64,000 bases of DNA from Rhodosorus marinus (taxonomy: Eukaryota > Rhodophyta > Stylonematophyceae > Stylonematales > Stylonemataceae), in contig JAMWBK010000004.1 of assembly GCA_029953675.1 (NCBI GenBank), positions 2,170,001 through 2,234,000 on the forward strand. Reading direction: 5' to 3'. The notes beneath the pieces are model-generated. The model made no database searches. It saw only the letters and a program-made list of their open reading frames with translations, and was not told where the DNA came from. The position numbers and the translations under genes are program-made. Positions 22,955 through 34,820 of this stretch are shown piece after piece. Position 1 is the first letter of the stretch; each line of letters begins with the position of its first letter.

Positions 22955-24755
22955 ATGGTTGAGCCCGATTCGAGCGAAGCTGGTACGAGGTAAGCTGTTC
23001 CTTTTTTTTCGTTTGCTTCTGAGGATGGAGGCGTTGTTTTTTGTTTTGTTTTTTGCTCCACCGCAGCTCTGTTTCTTTCCTTTTTATTTTTGGTGTTTTT
23101 TTGATGTCCTCGTTCGCGTTCCTGACTGTTTCGTTTGGGTTTGAACTTTTTTGACGAACAAGAAAGCGTCAGAGGAGCGACTCGGGGACGAATCCGGGTT
23201 GCGCATACTGCAGGAGATACCTGAGGGGTGTTGCATATATTCAGTGCAGCGAATGCTCCCCGAAATTGGGACGATACTGTGTTGATTGCTTTTCAGTTGC
23301 CGCGCACGTTCTTCCCCACCAACCGGATCATTCATATCGAGTCGTTAGTTTCGATCATGTCGTCGTTTCAGATGGATGGACTGCGCCGGAGGAACTCCTG
23401 CTATTAGATGCGCTCCTTGATTATGGCGTTGGGAATTGGGAAGAAGTAGCTGAAGTTGTCGGTACGAAAACGAGAGATGAGTGTTCAGAGCATTATGAAA
23501 CCGTCTATATGGAGGCGGATACTTTCCCACTTCGGCGCGACATAGGACGGAAGAAGGCTACTGGAGAGCGCAAAGCCGAGGTAAAAGAGGCAAGGGTAGA
23601 ACAGTTGGGCGAACCTCTGGACGGCTCCACCGATAGTACGAAGCACGGAAAGCTGGGAGTCCATCACGAGCTATCTGGCTATTATCCAAATCGCCAGGAC
23701 TTCGATGTGGAATGGGATGACTCCGCGGAAGCCTACTTGGCGGATATGAGCATAGATCCCGGCGACACTGATCACGAGAAGGACTTGAAGCTTCGACTGA
23801 TAGATGTTTACCAACGCAGGCTCAACGAGCGCGAGCTGGTAAAGGATCACGTTTTCGAACGAGGTCTACTTGACTTCGAGAATCTCAGGGGGAAAGAAAG
23901 AAGGATGCACAAAGAAGAGAGAGTTTTAAGCTCCTCTCTACAAGTGTTCTCTAGGCTGCAGTCACAGGTAAGTGCTACTAGTTGCTTACCACTAGAACGC
24001 ACACTATTTGTAGTGACTGTAACTGCTCAATCGTGTAGGAAGAGCATGAGGTCTTCACGAACGCAATGCTGTACGAGCACCGTCTTCTGGCCCGACTGTT
24101 CGAATTGGCGCACTACAGATCGCAGGGGCTGAAGACAGTTAAGGAAGCGGATGTATACGAAGCTGATAGAAGGAGACGTGTTTCTGAACTCCAGCTTCGA
24201 AAAGCGAAGGAGCCGGCGTACAGAACGGGTTTGAAGAGCTACAGTAGAGGAGCTCGATACCTACACCGTGAGAAGCACAATAAGGAAATACCCAGCCCAG
24301 CGGTGCCAGTGAGATCGCCGGGATTGAAGGAACAAAATGTGAAGGACAAACCGAACAAAGCCATCGGAAACAAGGTAAGATAGGACCGTGTACGTGTCTG
24401 GATTATTGTCAACCATGACTGATTCGTTGCTTGATGTATGGGAATGGAATAGCTACAGCATTCGCTTACGAAGGGAGTTGAACCGCCTCTGGCCATAGAG
24501 GGCTTGCCGGGGTACGAGGAGTTGCATCCGAAGGAGCGTGAAATTTGCTCGTTGTTGCGCATTCACCCTCAAACGTATGCGGATGTGAAGGACGAGGCAC
24601 TGGAGACGTGCCGCGAGCTCGCGAGGAGCGATAGGGCAAGTACAACATGTCAACTTCAAGTGAATCTTTCCGAAGGAGAAAACGAGAAACCCTTCAGGAT
24701 TAGCGCTGCGGTTGTCACGACGGAGAACGAGGCACAATCGAATGGGAGAAATTGA
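22955..24755 (+). CDS. ADA2: Transcriptional adaptor ADA2 (SAGA-type histone acetyltransferase complex)
   Basis: Co-activator that activates GCN5 histone acetyltransferase in the nucleus. Four exons in exact phase: 22955-22989, 23163-23967, 24039-24374, 24453-24755, about 492 residues. A ZZ zinc finger occupies residues ~18-65 (CAYCRRYL, CSEC, CVDCFSVAAHVLPH). A SANT/Myb domain follows (DGWTAPEELLLLDALLDYG, NWEEVAEVVGTKTRDEC). The ADA2 middle block is recognisable (DFDVEWDDSAEAYLADM, then RLIDVYQRRLNERELVKDHV). A C-terminal SWIRM domain begins GLPGYEELHPKEREICSLL. This domain order is diagnostic. The first exon is very short and follows the AT-rich region shared with the exchanger gene. It converges on the EttA gene with only ~115 bp between stops. 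Confidence 0.93.
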
Positions 24756-24870
24756 AGGGATTTATGATCTTCATTCTCAGTGCCATGCGAAACTAACTTC
24801 ATTAACTGAAATAAAGCTGAACATATCCTCAGCTAGAAGCAGAAACGAACAAGCTCCTCTGTTAGGTAAG

Positions 24871-27338
24871 CTACTGAATGGCAGGGATTGGGCGGTACTT
24901 GACTCGGGTGGGCTCAACGGAACCCAACCTCTTGACGCGATCTTGTTCATACTCCGAGTAGTTTCCGTCAAACCACCGGACTTCGGAATCCCCCTCGAAG
25001 GCGAGAATATGAGTGGCCACCCGATCCAAGAACCACCGATCATGAGAAATCACCATCGCACATCCTCCAAAGTCCAGAACAGCTTCCTCTAAAGCTCTCA
25101 GCGTGTCAACGTCAAGATCGTTCGTGGGTTCGTCGAGGAGCAGGACGTTTCCTCCTTGCTTCAGTACCTAGTTAGATCCACACGCAAACTTAAAATCCCA
25201 TCGGGGAGGAATCTCGCCCAGACAAAAGAGCGAGTCTCACCTTGGCCAGGTTGATCCTATTCCGTTCGCCACCGGAAAGATTTCCCACTTTCTTCTGCTG
25301 ATCACCTCCCTTAAAGTTGAACCACTACAATAAGGTTTATCGCAAGAAGTGTGTCAGCCGTGCACATGTCGAAAGAAGACGACATTCAATTCTACTCCTC
25401 TCACAAAACTCACCCCCAGATAAGCTCTAGAGTTGACGGTCCTCGTTCCGAGCATAATTTCATCGTCATTGTTGGTCACTTCTTCGAACACAGTCTTCTC
25501 AGCATCCAGACCTTCTCTGCTTTGATCAACGTACATGAAGTTTACCGATTCTCCGATCTTCAAACTTCCACCGTCGGGCTGCTCCATTTGCATCAACATC
25601 TTGAAGAGGGTACTCTTTCCCGCACCGTTTCCTCCGATGATTCCTACTATAGCGCCTTTGGGTAAGCTGAAAGACAGGTTGTCGATTAACACACGGTCAC
25701 CGAACACCTTCCTCAAGTTTTCCGCCTCAACGACCTGGTCGCCGAGCTTTGGCCCTGGAACGCGAAGGAATCAGTGAGATCATCCTCAGTACCCCAGGGA
25801 GCGCCTGCAGAGTGAGAAGCTTTTTCAATCTTTTGCCCATTACCAGGAGGGATATAGATATTTGTTGGAGGCGCTCTCATATCATCACGAGCACGTGTGT
25901 CCTCAGACTGGAGCCGGTTGAATCGCTCCATTCGAGCCTTCGATTTCACCTGCTGGCCCTTAGGATTCTTCTGGACCCACTCAAGCTCAGATTTGAGAGC
26001 GCGGGTCCTCGCGCTTGACTCCTTTTCCTCTTGAGCTAGTCTCTTCGCTTTCAGATCAAGCCAACCGGAGTAGTTGCCTTCGAATGGGATTCCTGTGTGG
26101 ACCAAGCGATGACGAAAATAGCGCCGTTTACATCAACAATTATGTCAAGAAATTTGAGGCAAACAAGAACACAACCCAACTTACCTCGTCCGCGGTCAAG
26201 TTCAAGGATCCATTCCGCCACGTTGTCAAGGAAGTACCTGCACACGTACGTTCCTCTTGAGCTTGGCGAATCCTGCAAAAGCGTTGAAGGAGCTTACCTG
26301 TCATGCGTAACTGCGACAATTGTTCCCTGGAAGGTTCCGAGGTATGTTTCAAGCCATGATACGGATTCCGCATCTTAAGTCACACAACGGAGAAGATCAG
26401 TTCGACACCGTGATAACGAGCAAGCTCAACGAAGGCGTTGGAATGAATCCTACCTAGATGGTTAGTTGGTTCGTCCAGAATGAGCATATCTGGTTGATTG
26501 ATTAGAAGCGCGGCCAGAGCTACTCGGCGACGTTCACCACCAGAAAGGACGTCAACCTTTGCATCCGACGGAGGGCAGCGTAGAGCATCCAGTGCTCGGT
26601 CAACTACGCGATCGAGCTCCCAGCCGTTCTTGGCTTCAATGACGGACTGCACGGACTCCAGTTCCGATGATAGTTTCAACATTTTCTCGTCCGAGATATC
26701 TGAGCTCGCCATTTTCTCACTGAGTTCCTTGTACCTGTGAATCCATAACGCTGAGCATTAGAACCGCGGGATCTATCGTTCTTAGCACAGCTGCTCTCTC
26801 GCATCGACCTACATGTTCAAACTTGCTCGGATATCGGTTACTGCTGCTTCGACGTTCTCGCCAACAGTTTCCCCGTTTTTCAGGTCTGGCTCTTGAGCCA
26901 AGTAAGCCAGCTTGAGGCCCGTTTGAGGTAGCGCCTCTCCCACAAAGTCGTTATCAATACCAGCCATGATCTTGATCAGCGTGGACTTGCCAGCACCGTT
27001 GTTCCCGAGGACGCCGATCTTTGCGCCGGGGAAGAAGGATAGATTGATATTCTTCAGGAGCTCCTTGCCGTTGGGGAGGCTCTTCCCCAGCTTATACATC
27101 TGGAATACATATTCACGCTTGTCCGTATCGATTTTGCTGTTTCCTGTGATAAACATACCCGATGGGTCAATTCCATACTGATGTTAGTCAGCGCGACATG
27201 CATCGACAAAGCACGCTCGAAGACCGTACCCTTCGGCGCTGCTCGAGGCTTGTCTCCAGGGCCTGAATTGCCACCCTTTCCCCCTTTTCCTTTCTTTCCT
27301 CCCTTAGACTTCTTTGCCTTGGACGCATTCAGGCCCAT
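24871..27338 (-). CDS. EttA-type ABC-F ATPase (translation factor)
   Basis: Soluble twin-ATPase of the ABC-F class that binds the ribosomal E-site. Nine exons in exact phase: 27338-27230, 27143-26813, 26734-26454, 26373-26298, 26237-26185, 26092-25844, 25754-25414, 25324-25241, 25167-24871, about 606 residues (E. coli EttA 555). First cassette: Walker [10 protein letters not shown], signature [12 protein letters not shown], Walker [13 protein letters not shown]-switch VTHDR. The arm/linker region ([21 protein letters not shown]) lies between. Second cassette: [43 protein letters not shown]. The order and spacers match bacterial EttA closely. The N-terminal ~37 residues are an added Lys/Gly-rich leader. 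An in-frame upstream ATG exon is not supported by phase. Compartment (cytosol or an organelle) is unknown. Confidence 0.92.
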
Positions 27339-28680
27339 TTGCCATCTATCTCTCTGACAGAAGCTCCTATTTTGTGCATACAACGTTGCGGTTTAGCAAA
27401 ATTCCGTAACAGAACATAGAGAAATAGGGGCGGCGTTCAACCTGCCTCTCTCGTGAAAGCCTTGTACCCGCCAGACCGCCCGGAATAAATCCAAGCTCTG
27501 CCATGACTCTTGCTCAGATCGAGATCGAACACGACCGCAAAAACCAACACGACCTGCTAGACACCGCCTCAGATCCTACCCTCTAGAAACTGTAAGAAAC
27601 CCAGAAGCCGACAGCTCGAAGCATACCAAGCTCCAAACAGCGCAAGGTCAAATCTCCCCGACACTCATCTCTAAGCAGTGGTCGCCTTTTGGTAGATCCG
27701 GCTGGTCGGCTTAGAACTGACACCAGTCTCGTGCAGCGACAGCGTTGTGATTCATTTCTAGTAAGGAATTCTGCAAAGGTTTCGAGGTTCCATGTTGGAC
27801 GAGGTTGAGGCTATATCCACACTGTTCTACTGTTCAACTTGGCCTGCGATCTCGAGACGGTGCACGTGCCGGACGGGTGGAATAGATCTCTTGGGCGTGC
27901 TCGGAGTAGACAAAAAAAACATGGAAACTACTTGTCACATGGGATCTTTTCCCAATAATTTGGCCGTAGAGGTCAGCAGGATCAGTGAATATGCCAATCC
28001 TCTCCGGGTTTCAGCGTATGATATGTTCTAGATAAAACTGCCACGGAAGCAGGATCTGGGACCATTCCGACCTCAAGCTCGATGCACACGGTCAGGAAGG
28101 CAAAAAACAAAAACGATATCGAGTAGCTTCCAGGGAAACAAGACTCACCTCTTTCTCAACCAATCCAACCAATGTCCAGATTGAGAAACAAGGTGCAGCG
28201 TGCCTCGTCTTCATCTATCCCAACGACGGTGCAGAGCTGCCAAGAAGACAAGGCATTCAGAAAACGGCTTCGGCTGGAAAACGGTTCAAAATAATCCAAT
28301 AATCGATAAATCCAATTGCATTCAGATCAAAATGAGATTTCAATAAAAACACGGATCGAGGTGAAAACAATCCATTTGTGATACGTAGCATAATATCTAT
28401 TTTTCGATTTTTGTTCATGGTTGGGACGAGTTTGGTGTCCCATAATTCTGTCCCGAGTGTGTCGAAGGCTTCGCATAAGCAGAAGCACACCACTTGAGAA
28501 CTTGAAGAAGAAGATCTGTTGATAGTGGAGAGGTCGTTCTTTTGTACCTCTCCAGGCTCTCGTACTGTTCCAGTTCGATGGAGATCTGCATCCCGATTAG
28601 AAGCGGACTATGGCCGGTCGGTTGTGAGCCTCGGGAAGGGTATCGCGGTATGGTTTTTCGTTTTATTATAGGCTTTTGTT
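27339..28680. other. Intergenic region
   Basis: About 1.3 kb upstream of the EttA gene and downstream of the PsbQ'-like gene. No gene recognised. Confidence 0.45.
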
Positions 28681-29364
28681 CTAGAACTCCAGAAGGTCCA
28701 AGTCATTTCCGAGGGCTTTTGTGGATCGCACTTCTCCTATGTAAATGTTGAGGTTTTCCACGCACGTGTTAAAAGCTACCTTCAGCGATTCTTCGTTCTT
28801 CTTCTGCGCCGCTTTCCTCATTTGCTTGCAAGATTCTAGGATCGCGTTGATAACTGGCTTCAGTTCAGTGTTGGAGGAAGCTTTGTTTCCTTCTGAAAAA
28901 AAGCTGGAAGCGAATAGTTCTAGAGGGTTCTTGACCGAATCCGCGGGTCCATCCTTTTCCGTGAACTCTAGAATTGCCGCCCAGTTCGCAGAGTCCACAG
29001 CAGGTTTCAGGTCCTTCAGACTGTCGCGAAAAGCTGCTATCCTTGGCAGATACCTATACCCAAGAGGAACATATCTCAGGCTTCCAGAAAAATCCAAGTA
29101 CGATGACGTGCCATTTCGAAACAAGAGTTTCCAACTACCTTACCTCCTGGCAGCTGTCAATTTCGTAGAAAATTTGCCTGTTCGATCCGCTTGTGCTGGC
29201 TTTGGCAATAGCAAACTGCTAAAACCAAACCCTGCTACCAAGATTTCTCGTCTGCTCAGCTCCCAAGGCTGTGCAGCGTCCTCTGCCCCACGCGTTGGAC
29301 ATCGACTAGCGAGCTCTCGGGATCCGGAAGCAGTGCCGGAGCCCAAGCAATTCACAAAAGCCAT
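28681..29364 (-). CDS. Thylakoid-lumen PsbQ'-like photosystem II protein
   Basis: Predicted extrinsic subunit near the oxygen-evolving complex of photosystem II. Two exons in phase: 29364-29144 and 29053-28681, 197 residues. The leader is bipartite: a plastid transit-like N-terminus, then a twin-arginine motif and hydrophobic core (SRREILVAGFGFSSLLLP) ending in an AQA cleavage site at about residue 59. The mature part is ~138 residues of amphipathic helices (YLPRIAAFRDSLKDLKPA; ELKPVINAILESCKQMRKAA; FNTCVENLNIYIGEV), fitting the four-helix bundle of PsbQ/PsbQ'/Psb31. Red algae carry PsbQ', which suits the rest of the window. The exact member of this helical group is not certain from sequence reading alone. 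Confidence 0.75.
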
Positions 29365-31785
29365 GGACTAAAAGTTCTCTGAGCTCCAGATAAGACTCAC
29401 TAAACACTCCAGAGCCAGAGCTAGTCAGGTCAGGTAACCAAAATACAGGTCGTCAACAACCAATCCTCCCCCTCCCCGCCCCAAAACAATGGCTCACAAC
29501 TTTTGAACCGAAACACTGTCAAACCCATCGGCAATACACAAAAATCCGAAGTCAGCTAGGATCTCCGATGTGAAAAAATTCGGATATTTGCCAGACTTCT
29601 TTATTCACAGGAATTCTAACTCAATCACACGATTATCATACCAATACCTGTTCTCGGATGGTCCCGATAATACTGGGTAAAGCTTTTACGCCTAAATGAG
29701 GTTACATCGGAAGCTTGAAAAGCTTGCTTGCCTCGATTGGGATGGAAGTGCCACCGCTCACTCGCCATAAAGGCAATTGCGGAGGATCTACTGCCGTGAA
29801 GTCGATGTTGTGCTGTCGTTGTCCTTGTTGTTGTCGAGTGCTCTCCTCCAAGGAAGCAGAACAATGTCTCGCTGGCTTTTTTAAGCTTGACATGGCATAT
29901 GGGGTTGAGGTGACCGCACGCGATCTCCTCATCCAGCAAGGTTTCTGCTGGCTGACAAAGTTTTGTGTCGCCTTTTCTCGCAAACTTTCTGAAGGCGGGA
30001 AACGCCGGGTAACGGCGGACCATGAATGCGTGAGTGTACCATTCTCGACGGAAAACTATCCGCGCGTATGCTCATGGCCCACCCACAGAAGTAAAATAAA
30101 AACAAGCCCCTTCCCCCAGAAACACAGCCACGGTTTTTCACTTCAACAGCCCCGCCGAAGAACTCAGATGCTGGCACACCTTGATTCGAGAGACCTGCTT
30201 CGGTTCTAGGTTAACATCGTGGACGAGATTGTTCCTGGACGAGATTGTTCAACCCAGAAGTTGAAAGGAACGCACCCTGCACAAGTTCAAGTTGCATGAC
30301 AGTGACTGCTACTCTGTCCAAATATTCCAAACGTCTTTCATATCCTTACGACCATAGACTACGTTTCCAAAGGAACCGTTTATACGGCTGGTTCTCGACC
30401 GATCCAGTCCCGAAAGGAGATTCCGAAAGCTGGCCATTTGGTACCATGAACGAGGAAGAGGCGATAAACTACGCTCGAGCTGCTCCAGCGGCAAATTTGC
30501 AGCGAATATCAGAACGCTTGCAGACATTCTGGGCATGATCGTTAGCCTTGGGCACCACCAATGTCCAAGGAAGCGTTTATCTGGATGCCCCATTCGCGTC
30601 GCGCTGGAAGCCGAACTGCACAACCATTCACTTGATGGTGATACCTTCCTTCGACCGACACACTGCTGAAGATTGTTTACGGCAATCTCATCCGTCCTAA
30701 GCGGGCTTCACGAAACCTAGAGGAAGAATACAATCAGCACTCAATCGATGGAGACCGTACGAGGACTGGCTGCAGGTCCGATCAATCGAGTCAACCAGGG
30801 TTCATTCGAGTCCGGTATGGCTCCAAAAGCTTGACCTTGTCAGGCAAGCCGCTCCCAAGGGTCTATTGGATGAAGTTAGATTTTGTAAGCGAATTTCTCG
30901 CCTGGAAGTGCTACACATGTTTCTAGCGATTACAAGAAGGAATCGTCCCTGTTTTACCCGTCTCCGGAGCTATCGCCCGCTCTCCCGTTTTCAAAGAGCA
31001 CTGAATATAGATCATCATCCACGAGAGACTGCCGTACCGCCCGGGGTTCGAAGATCAACAGCCAACGATGAAATGGAACAGCTTTGTTACAAGCTCGACT
31101 ACATGGTGGCCAGACCTCTCCATTACTGGCCCAGTCCTTCGCCCAGTCAACTGGTGCGTGTACTAACACATACAAAGAAAGTACTAAATCCGTCGCCAGA
31201 GAGGGGGTATCTGTTTCAGTACTCATATTGTGAAGAAATAACACACTAATGCATTTATTTTCGAAATTATTAGGGGGGGTACCGATAGCCGGTATTGTGA
31301 GGACGCAACATCGGCCGGTGATTTTCGATAGCTGCCCCAAGGCTTTTTTATAAGTCGTATGAGAGCAAGGGGTGAAGGGTAGGGCCAAAAAATTAATATT
31401 TTTGGACGTTGGCATGGTAATATTGGATGCCTTATGTGGGCCTGGCTAATGGATCAGATTTTTGGGATTTTTCAGTTGGCCGTCGGAGCGGGGAGGTGAA
31501 GACGAGATCTTAGATGTTTGGATAGGGGGAGGCAGTAGGAAGGGGATGCATAGAAGAAACGAAGAAAGTTTCGTTTAGCGATCTAGAAAGAAGGATAGAG
31601 GAAAGATCCCTTATCCTTTCAGCACGGGGATGTGGTCTGCTTCTGCTATCTGAAGAGCTTTTTTTTTGAGGATTTTCTTCGTTTTGTAGAGGGTTTTTGG
31701 TGGGGGAAGGGGGCGGGTTGGGCGTCGGTGTGGCTGGTTTTGTTAGGATTTTTCTTGTTTTTGTTGCCTATCCAAGTAGCAGGCG
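29365..31785. other. Long intergenic region
   Basis: About 2.4 kb with no recognised gene. A plus-strand frame of ~85 codons around 30650-30910 lacks a start and shows no known motif; it could be an isolated exon or chance. Starts of PsbQ' (minus) and the FKBP gene (plus) flank it, so promoters of both lie here. Confidence 0.4.
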
Positions 31786-32916
31786 ATGGTAGTGGAAAAC
31801 TTGACGCCTGATGCGGGTGTTGTGAAGCGGGTGGAGGTCCCTGGAGAAGGCGAAAAGCCATCTGCGCATGCGCGAGTGTATATTCACTATACTTTGAGGT
31901 CGGGTGGGAAGGTTCTTGAGAGCTCAAGAGGCTCAAATGAGGTATGTTGTGGGACAGTCGCTCAGCGATCGAGAATTTCGTGAGGTTTTACTCATCCTGC
32001 TTTTCGTGCAATGTCCAAAGGAAATTTCGTTTCGTTTGGGTAGGGAGAAGGTGGTTCCCGGTCTTGAAATACTGGTTAGGTCCATGAGCCCCGGCGAAGT
32101 AGCAGTTGGGACATTGTCCGGTGACTATACGCTTAGGAGTCGGGGAATAAACAAACCGGTTGACATTGAGGTGAGGCTCATTCGAGTCGATCAAGAGGAA
32201 GGCAAAAAAGATTACTTGCGGATGACACCCCATGAGAGATTGGAAGCGGCTACAAAGTACAAAGAAAACGGAAACAAGTAAGACCCTTCACCTCAAGCTG
32301 CAACTCACTCTCAAAAGCAGTCCTCTTAAAAGTCCTGCGTGTTCTGCAACTAGGTATTTTAAAGAGGCAAAGTTCAAGAAGGCGATGACTGACTACCTCC
32401 GGGCGCAGGAGTATCTGTACTACGTGTTTGTCGATGAGAAGGGTAGGGATACTCGAACCGCAGTTCCTGAGAATGGTGACGGTAGTTCTTCAGAAGCGCA
32501 AGCTTTGGAAGAGATGGTTAAGATGGTGAGATGACTTTTTCCCAATAGCGTGACTCAAGCGCAGACTAATGTGCTGAAGAGCTATGCGTTCGGCGAAATA
32601 GGTGAAGATTTCCACGTTCAACAACCTGGCGCTGTGTTATGCAAAGGAGGGCTCAAACAAGAAGGTGGTCAAATATGCAAATGAGGTCCTGTCGCTTGAT
32701 CCTAGAAACGCCAAGGCATTGTACCATCGGGGCATGGCGAGATCTAATTTCGGGGAAATGGAAGAAGCTAAGTTGGACTTGCAGCAAGCCCAAAAACTTA
32801 ACCCCGAGGATCTTCGGGTGAAAAACGAACTGGGTTTGTTGGACAAGAAGATTATGAGCGGCAAGAGAAGAGAAAAGCGAGCCTATGGAGCGATGTTTGG
32901 GTTTGGTTCATCTTAA
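31786..32916 (+). CDS. FKBP-type immunophilin with TPR repeats
   Basis: Peptidyl-prolyl isomerase-like co-chaperone. Four exons in phase: 31786-31941, 32021-32277, 32354-32525, 32602-32916, 299 residues. A single FK506-binding domain spans ~15-115 (RVYIHYTLRSGGKVLESS; FRLGREKVVPGLEILVRSM, with VVPGLE in place of the usual VIPGWE; GDYTLRSRG; IEVRLIRV). Tetratricopeptide repeats follow (RLEAATKYKENGNKYFKEAKFKKA; FNNLALCYAKEGSNKKVVKYA; AKALYHRGMARSNFGEMEEA). This matches the single-FKBP plus three-TPR class (AIP/FKBP8-like) that docks on Hsp90 C-termini. Trp of the active site is Leu here, so isomerase activity may be weak. No C-terminal membrane anchor is present. Confidence 0.88.
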
Positions 32917-33419
32917 GAGTTACGGAAGACCTTCATAGCATGAGTTGATAGTCCTTGGCTAGGTGAAAGCCATAACTGTATTGAGCGACAGCGAGATAAG
33001 CGAACAAATTGTAAAGTGTGATGACGTCATTCGTGTATTTTCGGTTTCTCCAAGGGATGGGAGCCCCGCGAACGCGGAGCGATCATCAACTCAACCTCCA
33101 CGACAAATACGTGTTCATGTGTGCTGATGGCGAGATAAAGGCAATGCAAAGAGCATCTCGATCTCAGATTGCTCACTTTCTTGTTTTGTATACATCTAGG
33201 AGGTTGGCCATACCAGAAAACACTCATAGGGTGAAACGCAGATTGCTATGCCGTCTAGCGTACTCAGCGTAAGCGGACTCTTGACTCGCTCACTTGAAGA
33301 ATGCTTCTGTATTCTATCATACGCGGTGGCACCTCTGCCGCAAGAGAAAGCGGCATCCAGCCTGGTCAGGATTTGAGAATGGCATACGTACTGACCCGCT
33401 TCCGTGAGATACACTTACC

Positions 33420-34820
33420 TTATAGTAGATGGCGGACCATGTCTCTCTCCTCAACGAGCTCCTTCGCTGTAGCGCTCATCATCTTCTTCGAGTATTCATC
33501 AACTTTCAGGTCCTTGACCATCGTGAACTTGCCATCCCCCGGGCACAGACAGGGGATAGAGTACACAAGTCCCTTCGGGATCCCGTAGGATCCATCACTG
33601 AAGAGTGAACACATGTCAGCGGACGAGATCAGAACCGGAGCAATATCACTTTCAATTCACTCAAGCGATATGTACCTCGCCACAGCTATTGACTGCCAAG
33701 CGCTCCCGGAACCGAGGAATAAGTCTCTCACGTGATCGATTGCTGAATTCCCTGCCGAGGCCGCACTGGAAGCACCTCTTGCGGTGATGATGGCTGCTCC
33801 ACGCTTCTGAACAGTTGGGAGGAACGTCTCTGAATACCACTTACTATCGATCACGTCGGACAATCTGACTTTTTTGCCATCGATCATCGCCGTGGCGTGA
33901 GTTATATCCGGATACTGCGTCGAGGAGTGGTTGCCCCAGATGCATAACTAAACCATCGGAAAAATAGACCATCGTAGACGTGAGTATACAGTGCTTCTGT
34001 CGTCTCAACGCGGGCTTCCGATTGCTATTGTACCATACCTTCTCAATATCTGAAACGCCAATCCCTAGCTTGAGTGCCATTTGTCCCAAAGCTCGGTTCT
34101 GGTCTAGTCTTGTCATAGCGTGGATGTGCTTCGGGTCCAGATTGGGTGCGTTCGCCGAAAGCACAAGGGCGTTGGTATTTGCCGGATTACCTACGACTAG
34201 GACCTAGGAGCATGTCTTAGCACCTATATGGAAGTCACTGAAGATTGAACGAATCTGGCTTCTACCTTTGCGGTCTTCTTTGCGCTCTTGTTGATCGCTT
34301 TTCCCTGGTCCTTGAAGATGCTAGCGTTGGCCGACATGAGGTCCTTCCTTTCCATTCCAGGGCCGCGAGGTCTGGCACCAATCAGGAGGCATACATCGGC
34401 ATCGCCGAAGCCTTCGCTCAAATCCGCGGTTCCGACCACGCTATTGAGCAGTGGAAACGCTCCGTCCTGAATCTCCATCATCACTCCTTTGAGGGGCTTC
34501 AACCCTTGTGGAACCTCGATCAGCTTGAGATTGATCGGCTGATCTTTTCCGAGGAGCTCACCACTAATACCAAAACCGAACCAAAAGGAGTGGAGCGATG
34601 AGCACGATCAGGTGTGCGCATCAATACAAAAAAAAAGGCACGTAAGTCCAGGCTACAAAACCTACTTGGCAATACGCATAAGCGCAGCGTATCCAATCTG
34701 TCCAGCAGCGCCCGTCACAGCAACATTCATCGCCGGTTTCACTGACATCGACATCGCCCTGCTCGATGATGACGAGAGGAGCGACCGTCCAACTCTCCCA
34801 ACTGCTTGACTCAAAGCCAT
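33420..34820 (-). CDS. Malate dehydrogenase, cytosolic-type, with N-terminal leader
   Basis: NAD(P)-dependent interconversion of malate and oxaloacetate. Five exons in phase: 34820-34666, 34563-34266, 34203-34039, 33947-33676, 33597-33420, 355 residues. Nucleotide-binding [17 protein letters not shown], then [36 protein letters not shown] (mobile loop with catalytic Arg pairs), [20 protein letters not shown] and [13 protein letters not shown] with the catalytic His. These blocks identify the cytosolic/chloroplast-NADP group rather than the bacterial-like mitochondrial one. The first ~32 residues ([20 protein letters not shown]) are Ser/Arg-rich without acids, which looks like a targeting leader; an internal ATG after it would give a leaderless form. 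Confidence 0.93.

Noticed and set aside
27418-27505. Upstream ATG exon (MAELGFIPGGLAG...) for the EttA gene
   Set aside because: Its donor is phase 0 while the next acceptor would need phase 2; the ATG at 27338 gives a consistent frame.
29650-31250. Several open frames of 80-160 codons on both strands
   Set aside because: None shows a domain, and they overlap one another on both strands.
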